Positions 57,455 through 64,000 of a stretch of 64,000 nucleotides of DNA are shown here, in pieces. Source of the DNA: Porpolomopsis calyptriformis (lineage: Eukaryota; Basidiomycota; Agaricomycetes; Agaricales; Hygrophoraceae). A model generated the notes under the pieces. It was not told the origin of the DNA, did not search any database, and saw only the letters and a list, made by a program, of their open reading frames with translations. Position 1 is the stretch's first letter; every line of letters begins with the position of its first letter. Made by a program: the position numbers and the translations under genes. The stretch lies in the NCBI GenBank assembly GCA_951640195.1, contig OX621170.1, positions 1,178,001-1,242,000 on the forward strand, written 5' to 3'.

Positions 57455-60400
57455 CTAATCGGTCTCACTGTCTGCCCAGTTGGGATTGATTAACTTGATG
57501 TCAACTGCAGCTGGGCCAATATATAGCCTGTCCTCCGGTTCATTCGCATCCTCCACAATTTCGTTCAGTTTCAGGTCATCGATCCAATCATAACAATCTG
57601 GGCCTAGATTCCAGGCATACTTGAACCGTCGTACGGCTGAAAGACTGCCGGAAGACTGCCTGGGATGTTCTTCCAGGAGGTCCCGACCGCGGAGAAGAAG
57701 AGCGTACTGATCCTTGTTTTGTACCACCTTGTACACAGAGCTTGAACACCCATGGACATAGATTGGGTAGCGTGGATGATTCGCGAACCCACGGGAGGAT
57801 TTCCTGAGCCGTACGGAAAGTTTGGCGGGTGTTTGGTAGGGGCGTGGTTTTGGGGCGTTCGTTTTCTTGGGTGTTGTGGGCATAGCTGCCGGAAATGCAT
57901 CCCTGGAAGCTTTCGTTTGTATGCCCAGTTGCATGACGAGGGTGATGTACGGCCGACGATCGTTCGGCGTGTTCTTGGGGAAGAATCCAGTTCCCTGTCC
58001 AACTTCTGCCTCATCGATGACAATGACTTCCGCATCCTTCTTGTTTTTGACCTGAATAAGAATGCCAGACATGATTTCTTCGCAAAGCGTCTCGTCCCGC
58101 AGCACAAGTGGCAACACGGCATCGATCAGGTCCTGGTTGCGTGAACATTGGACAGCCATTCCGCGAGCGATGGCAGCCCAAGCTGCGTGCGTTGTCGTGT
58201 TGTTATCTTTGCCGTTCCTGGTAAAATGCGAGAATCGAATATATGCATTTTTGAATGCCTCCTCAAACGTCCCACTGTCTGCATTATTGTCGGAATTACT
58301 TTTGAGGATGGCTTGCAAGTGTTGCCCTCCGAAAAGCTCTCTGAGGAAATCAAAAAGATGGACGGCTCGGCTGAACGAGAGCGATACGCCATCTCGGGCA
58401 CAGGTCTTTTTGGCTGCAAGATCCCATGCCTGAGTTAGTAAAAGCCGCATAACAAGTTCACCAGCTTCCCCTTTGTCCAGCAACCCGTCGCGGACAAAAT
58501 TGGCCAGGATGTCTGGTATTGGTTGGGCCATTTTATTCATCTCTTGTGCAGCAGCCTCTGCAAGGATTGGTTCGGATGGGGCACCTGAACGAAGATATTC
58601 GCGGTGCTTTGGGACACTGTAGGCAATCCTCATATTCCCCTCAACCAGCCTAGCCTCAGTCAATAATGCTGCCTCTCGGCGTGGTTCAAACTCCAACAAC
58701 AAGCGCGTGCTGAGCGCTGCAAGCCGCGCGAGCCTGACATCTTCATCCTTGTCGTCTTGACCAACCAGGTGGCCAGTCCGGCGAGCGAGTTTTGCGCGAG
58801 CGAAATCTATCATGTCGCGTCTAACTGCCGACTCCGGTTGGGCTGAATTCCATCGAGTCAGAAACCTGTTGCCAACCCGTCAGGGAGAGAATGAAGATGG
58901 GCTATAAAGATACTCACAGAGGTCTACCGAATTTGATCATGAAGCCGACTTCGGCTACTTGGGCAAGTGTCATTTCATTGGGGCGAATCAATGGTTGACC
59001 ATCCTCCAAACAATCGAATGGTAGCTCGGTGAATGGTGCCTGAAGCGAATCCTTTCCTTCAAGTATTCGATTGGAAGGATGCGCACGTTTACTGGGAGAA
59101 AGTTGCGAAAGTTTGGAATTGGTTGAGAGTGTTATGGCGAACAAGGGACAACTCCTTAAATGGGATAGAGCGGCACAGAGGACATCGTATCGATTTCGAG
59201 AGTTGGTATCATTGATAACTGGTATGTTGGTCAAGGAATGGGCCTCGTCGAAGTAAAGTAAAATCCGGACGTTATGGTCCGTTGGTCGCGTATCCAGGAG
59301 GGAATCGATTGCGTTTTCAAGTCGTTTGGCTTCGTCCGTAGCCTCGGTAATCAGTGCGTCGATGTCTTTCGATTGTGACCGCTTGAGATCGCGCAGAGTC
59401 TAGCGCGAATGTCAGTGCCAATCCAACCCCAACATTTCTGAATTGCACGTACATCTTGGAGTTGATCATATATCGCCACACGATTGCTCGATGTACCGGA
59501 ACCCTTGCCCTGATTCAAGTACTCTCGCCACGCTGTAGCGAGCGTTTCGGTGGTTGATTGGCGCGTGATGTTCCTTTTGAGATTGACACGAACTGTTTTG
59601 AACAGTTCGGCAAAAAAAAGAACGAATCCCGCCATAATGTCGTCATAACTCGAAGGCATCTGCTCATTCGCACATCGGCCGTTTTTAGAGAAACGGTTTC
59701 GAGTAAGATAATCCCGAGTGGAGCTGTCCGGTTCCGGAAATGCATAGCCTGCATACAGTTTAAACCAATCGTCAGCGTGTGGATCAACAGAATGACATAC
59801 CAGAACTTTCATCTTCGTTACGAAGGTTGAATGGAATAGTGAACACTAGACGGGCAAGTTCGTGCACCGTCCGCGATTTGCCTGTTCCTGAGCTTTGGAT
59901 GATGGGTAGATAATTGGCATAAGGGTCCATCCTGCGACTCTTGTTCATCGCGTGGATGGTCATTGCAAGCAGTTCGTGAGCCTTGCCTATGAATGGCGCA
60001 TCCCATGCCTTTAACGTTGCTTTAACACACGTTAGTCCAATCTCCGTTGGGCGAAAATGTCGGAATGGTACCTGTTTCTGGTAATGAATTGGGTAAGGGT
60101 AATGTAAGATCACACCGGACCGAGACGCTCACTTTGCTCAGTAATATCTTGCTCAGACAGATTGCGACCCTTCGTTTTCTGTTGCCTCGAGGCTTGAAGG
60201 ATTTCTATAACAGAAAGAAATTAGATCGGCCAGAATACAAGTCAGTCCCCACACACCCAAGTTTCTTATGTTTCTAAAAGTCCTTGATCTATAAGCCTCT
60301 TGGGTCAGCTTAACGATTTCCGGAAACTTTTCAATCAGCTGTTCGGAGGCATTAATACTCTCGTATCTTTGGTCAAGCTTCTCGGGAAGGTGTTTAACTA

Positions 60401-60542
60401 TGTTGTAGAGGGCCATTGGCACTTGACCAAGAGGGAGAACAGAAATGATTTCAGGAGTGAATCCAAGAACATCGAAGATCCGATCATCCAGCTCCGTGTG
60501 GCGGCTATCCTCGAGGTCGTCTCTAACATATTCGAGTGGCAT
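57455..60542 (-). CDS. large P-loop NTPase with C-terminal nuclease-like region
   Basis: Belongs to a family common and multi-copy in Agaricomycetes but without a settled name. N-terminal exon: MPLEYVRDDLEDSRHTELDD, then LPEKLDQRYESINASEQLIE. After introns comes FRHFRPTEIGLTCVKATLKA and YANYLPIIQSSGTGKSRTVH with Walker A (SGTGKS). YDDIMAGFVLFFAELFKTVR follows, and Walker B in VRILLYFDEAHSL. The C-terminal 452 residues start near MIDFARAKLARRTGHL and hold HLFDFLRELFGGQHLQAILK, then LIDAVLPLVLRDETLCEEIM directly followed by SGILIQVKNKKDAEV. The spacing of that Asp (in LIDAVLP) and QVK about 20 residues later fits a PD-(D/E)xK nuclease core; this is inference. It ends AAVDIKLINPNWADSETD. The start is uncertain; coding-like sequence continues upstream to about 60670. 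Confidence 0.75.
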
Positions 60543-60948
60543 GATTGAAGTAAGCTGAGAGGATTCGCGTTCTTGGGATAGCTTTCGTGGCTTTGGAGGA
60601 GGCTGCTGGTAGAGTGCAAGCTGATTGCTTATGTAAATCGTCAATCTGCCATCGATCATCATCCAGTTTCCACCTTGAACTAATGTAACAACATACCCAC
60701 CAGTTGAACCCAACTCCGTGCCTTTCCGAAGCTACAGAACATGGAACTTTTGAGGCGTCTAGGATTGATATCATCTCCCGACCCTCAAACGAATTTTATC
60801 TATTACATGTTGAGGTGATACAAATGCTCTGAGTTCATGGGACAGGGGACTACTCGCAACTTTTCTCTGCCTTTGGATCGCAAACAAGCCTTAGAATCTC
60901 GTGAGCATGAAGCTTCTCAGTAGAGCGATGGGACTCACTCTCTTCCTG
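60543..60948. other. upstream region of the NTPase gene and 3' side of its neighbour
   Basis: About 400 bp. Up to about 60670 it may be extra N-terminal coding sequence of the NTPase (open frame with MMIDGRLTIYISNQLALYQQ). The rest shows nothing. Confidence 0.4.
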
Positions 60949-61532
60949 TTACTCGTGGACTTGGGTGGTTTTATCGCGGACAACTTTCTTCGTCACTTCT
61001 GTCTCCTCCTCATGAATGTTGACATCTTCGACACCCCGAGCTCCCCCGAGTGGGCCTTCGATAGAGTCGTGCGTGTAGTTGGCCTCATGACCGTCCATGC
61101 GATCGTCGGACGAGTACCTAGCCCAAACACGCTCGACCGTCTTACGTTGGAGGTCAACGATGGAGTTCTCAGATTGGTCAGCCTGGGTGCCAGTGGTATG
61201 TAAAAAAAGGAGCGTTTGAAAGACGGAATGCAAAGACTTGCCTTGATGGAAGCCTCGGAAGTCGTCGCAATGTACTCGTTCCAGCCCGGAGCATGTGCGT
61301 GAGGTGTAGAAGTCTTGTGTTGGGTGTTTGAGAGGTTCCGCCGTTTCTCGAGCTCGAGCACATTGGGATCGTTGTCGTGCATCGTGCTGAAAAGGAGAGT
61401 TGTGGTTAGTGATAATGTATGGTTCGTGGAGTCTTCCGACCTGGTGCTGTTGTGTCTAGTCGTTGTCACCGCTGCACGTATGGTGTACGTGGCATTTTTG
61501 CCGGCCAAACGGGTCTTAATGACTGTGTTCAT
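60949..61532 (-). CDS. small conserved fungal protein, probably mitochondrial
   Basis: No named domain recognised. The chosen start MNTVIKTRLAGKNATYTIRA has the Arg/Lys-rich, acid-free character of a mitochondrial presequence and continues AVTTTRHNST. A 54-nt intron (branch-like ctaac) then joins to STMHDNDPNVLELEKRRNLS. Next come TPHAHAPGWNEYIATTSEAS and IK, and across a GC-AG intron ADQSENSIVDLQRKTVERVW, DDRMDGHEANYTHDSIEGPL. The protein ends TKKVVRDKTTQVHE. The 'APGWNE.lAt.SEa..Kad' and 'TvE.V..r...DDR' blocks look familiar from conserved fungal proteins of unknown role. In-frame ATGs at 61589 and 61382 are alternative starts; the latter would give a cytosolic form. Confidence 0.68.
61183..61241 (-). 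other. GC-AG intron in the small mitochondrial-type gene
   Basis: Donor atcaag|gcaagt, acceptor caccca g (acceptor cccag|gctgac), 59 nt. It joins SEASIK to ADQSENSI in frame; the only GT donor nearby gives an immediate stop. Confidence 0.85.
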
Positions 61533-61799
61533 GACTGGCGAAGGCAAAGGCGAAAATTGGAGATTAGGTAATGACGTCATCTGAGACATATTTTCACGTG
61601 ACCGCGACAAATCTCATCTTTTTCAACGGAACAATAGAAAGGGAAGGCAAACGTGAAAGGCATGAGTTGAAATCGAACAGGTTCCTTGGTCGAAGACCTC
61701 TCAGCGGCAGGGTCACAAGTTGTATCAGGTGCAGGGAAATAGGATGACAGTCACGAGATACATGAGAATGGAATGTATGTACGATATTGATTGAGCCAA

Positions 61800-63102
<1,303 letters not shown>

Positions 63103-63247
63103 CGTTAATTTTCTCGGTGAATGTGAAGTAAAGCAAGTAATCGGTGTGCAATGCGGAAAAGGGAAGGCTGATGTTGGTGTCAGGCGTCACATTCGTCACA
63201 CTAGTGCGTGACACCTCATTCGCGTGCACAACTTGACTGTTATCGAC
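63103..63247. promoter_or_regulatory. divergent promoter region, PP2A / CCT5
   Basis: Only 145 bp separate the starts of two strongly expressed housekeeping genes. It contains a short TGACGCC/GTCACAC-type cluster around 63175-63215 (ggtgtcaggcgtcacattcgt in part), otherwise nothing I can name. Confidence 0.4.
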
Positions 63248-64000
63248 ATGGCACAACAACAACAAGCTGTTTATGCTACCGACGAGGTGAGGAGCCACGC
63301 CGGGGGCGAGTTTTCTCTTGCTGAGGTATTCCTAGTACGGACGGCCGTTTATCATCCTCAGGGAGCAAGCGAGAAAGACGAGATCTCATGGAATTGAGGC
63401 AATCAAAGTATATTTTCTGTATTGGATCACTCCAACAACTGCTTACCATCCGCAGTCACACATTCTCGCCGCACGAACCGTGGCAAACATCATCCGGACA
63501 TCATTGGGTCCAAGAGGTATCCCCTTGCTCTCCTCGCGTTTCACGTCTAACCGATGAACGCACAGGACTTGATAAAATTCTCATCTCTCCCGATGGCGAG
63601 ATCACCGTCACTAACGATGGCGCGACAATCTTGGGGCAGATGGAAGTTGAACACCAGATTGCCAAACTCTTAGTCCAACTATCCAAGAGCCAAGATGACG
63701 AGATCGGAGACGGAACTACGGGCGTTGTGGGTGTGTCATTTTTCATTCATCTCACCAACTCGCAGTTATGATGCCCTCCCGGCAAAGTGCTCGCCGGTGC
63801 TTTGCTAGAACAAAGTGGTGCCCTCCTCGATCGCGGCATCCACCCCATTCGTATCGCGGATGGCTTCGATCGGGCCTGTACAGTGGCCGTAGAAGAACTG
63901 GACCGCATCTCGGACCGCATCGAGTTCTCAAAAGACAACACCGCCAATCTTCTCAAGGCATCCATGACCAGTCTTGCGAGTAAAATGTACCCGAAATCCA
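63248..64000 (+). CDS. CCT5: chaperonin CCT subunit epsilon, partial (C-terminus beyond the window)
   Basis: Subunit of the cytosolic chaperonin TRiC/CCT that folds actin and tubulin. [13 protein letters not shown] is followed by several small exons: [29 protein letters not shown], then [20 protein letters not shown] and [20 protein letters not shown]. The ATP-site motif is [14 protein letters not shown], and after an intron [40 protein letters not shown]. The [19 protein letters not shown] stretch continues to the window edge. The wording of [11 protein letters not shown] and [14 protein letters not shown] identifies the epsilon subunit rather than other CCT subunits. Confidence 0.92.

Overview
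This is a gene-dense nuclear segment of a filamentous fungus, almost certainly an Agaricomycete (mushroom-forming basidiomycete). The signs are many short introns (mostly about 48-65 nt) inside nearly every gene, intergenic gaps often under 150 bp, divergent gene pairs sharing promoters of 70-150 bp, and basidiomycete-type families: a NACHT-ankyrin NLR, an NLR-type WD40 relic, a P-loop NTPase with a nuclease-like C-terminus, and F-box/LRR and MYND proteins. I cannot name the species. The gene models below were spliced by eye by joining reading frames across GT-AG or GC-AG introns, so terminal exons and starts carry more doubt than family assignments.

Layout. 1-11 kb: a Bin3-type RNA methyltransferase (cut by the window edge), a MYND zinc-finger protein, SWC5, COX4, an OMA1-type M48 protease, SVF1, an unknown conserved protein and the ribosomal-protein chaperone ACL4. 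11.7-15.5 kb: a NACHT NLR with 19 highly similar ankyrin repeats. 15.9-34.2 kb: a PfkB-family kinase, an RMD1/DUF155 protein, SNU66, RNase H2A, a metacaspase with a repeat-exon proline-rich head, a metallophosphatase, an AIG2-like cyclotransferase, an MFS transporter and MED19. 34.6-50 kb: a BAR-like protein, a broken TenA-like gene, a SARAF homologue, methionyl-tRNA synthetase, an F-box protein, an unknown basic protein, BUD13 and an HSP20-domain protein. 50-64 kb: an SRS2/UvrD helicase, a DUF2235 hydrolase followed by a decayed WD40 array, a P-loop NTPase with a PD-(D/E)xK-like segment, a small probably mitochondrial protein, PP2A catalytic subunit and the start of CCT5.

Most of the window is conserved housekeeping: two splicing proteins (SNU66, BUD13), chromatin and transcription subunits (SWC5, MED19), mitochondrial proteins (COX4, OMA1), translation and folding (MetRS, ACL4, CCT5) and genome maintenance (RNase H2A, SRS2). 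The accessory material is concentrated at 11.7-15.5 kb, 37.5-39 kb and 53.9-60.7 kb. It looks like the self/non-self recognition and conflict layer of the genome, with both intact and decayed members.

The most interesting observations are the near-homogeneous ankyrin array on an NLR with almost no N-terminal effector, the NTPase plus nuclease-like architecture at 57-60 kb, four GC-AG introns that restore conserved protein motifs, the array of symmetric phase-2 mini-exons in the metacaspase, and a PP2A gene whose stop codon lies directly after its last intron.
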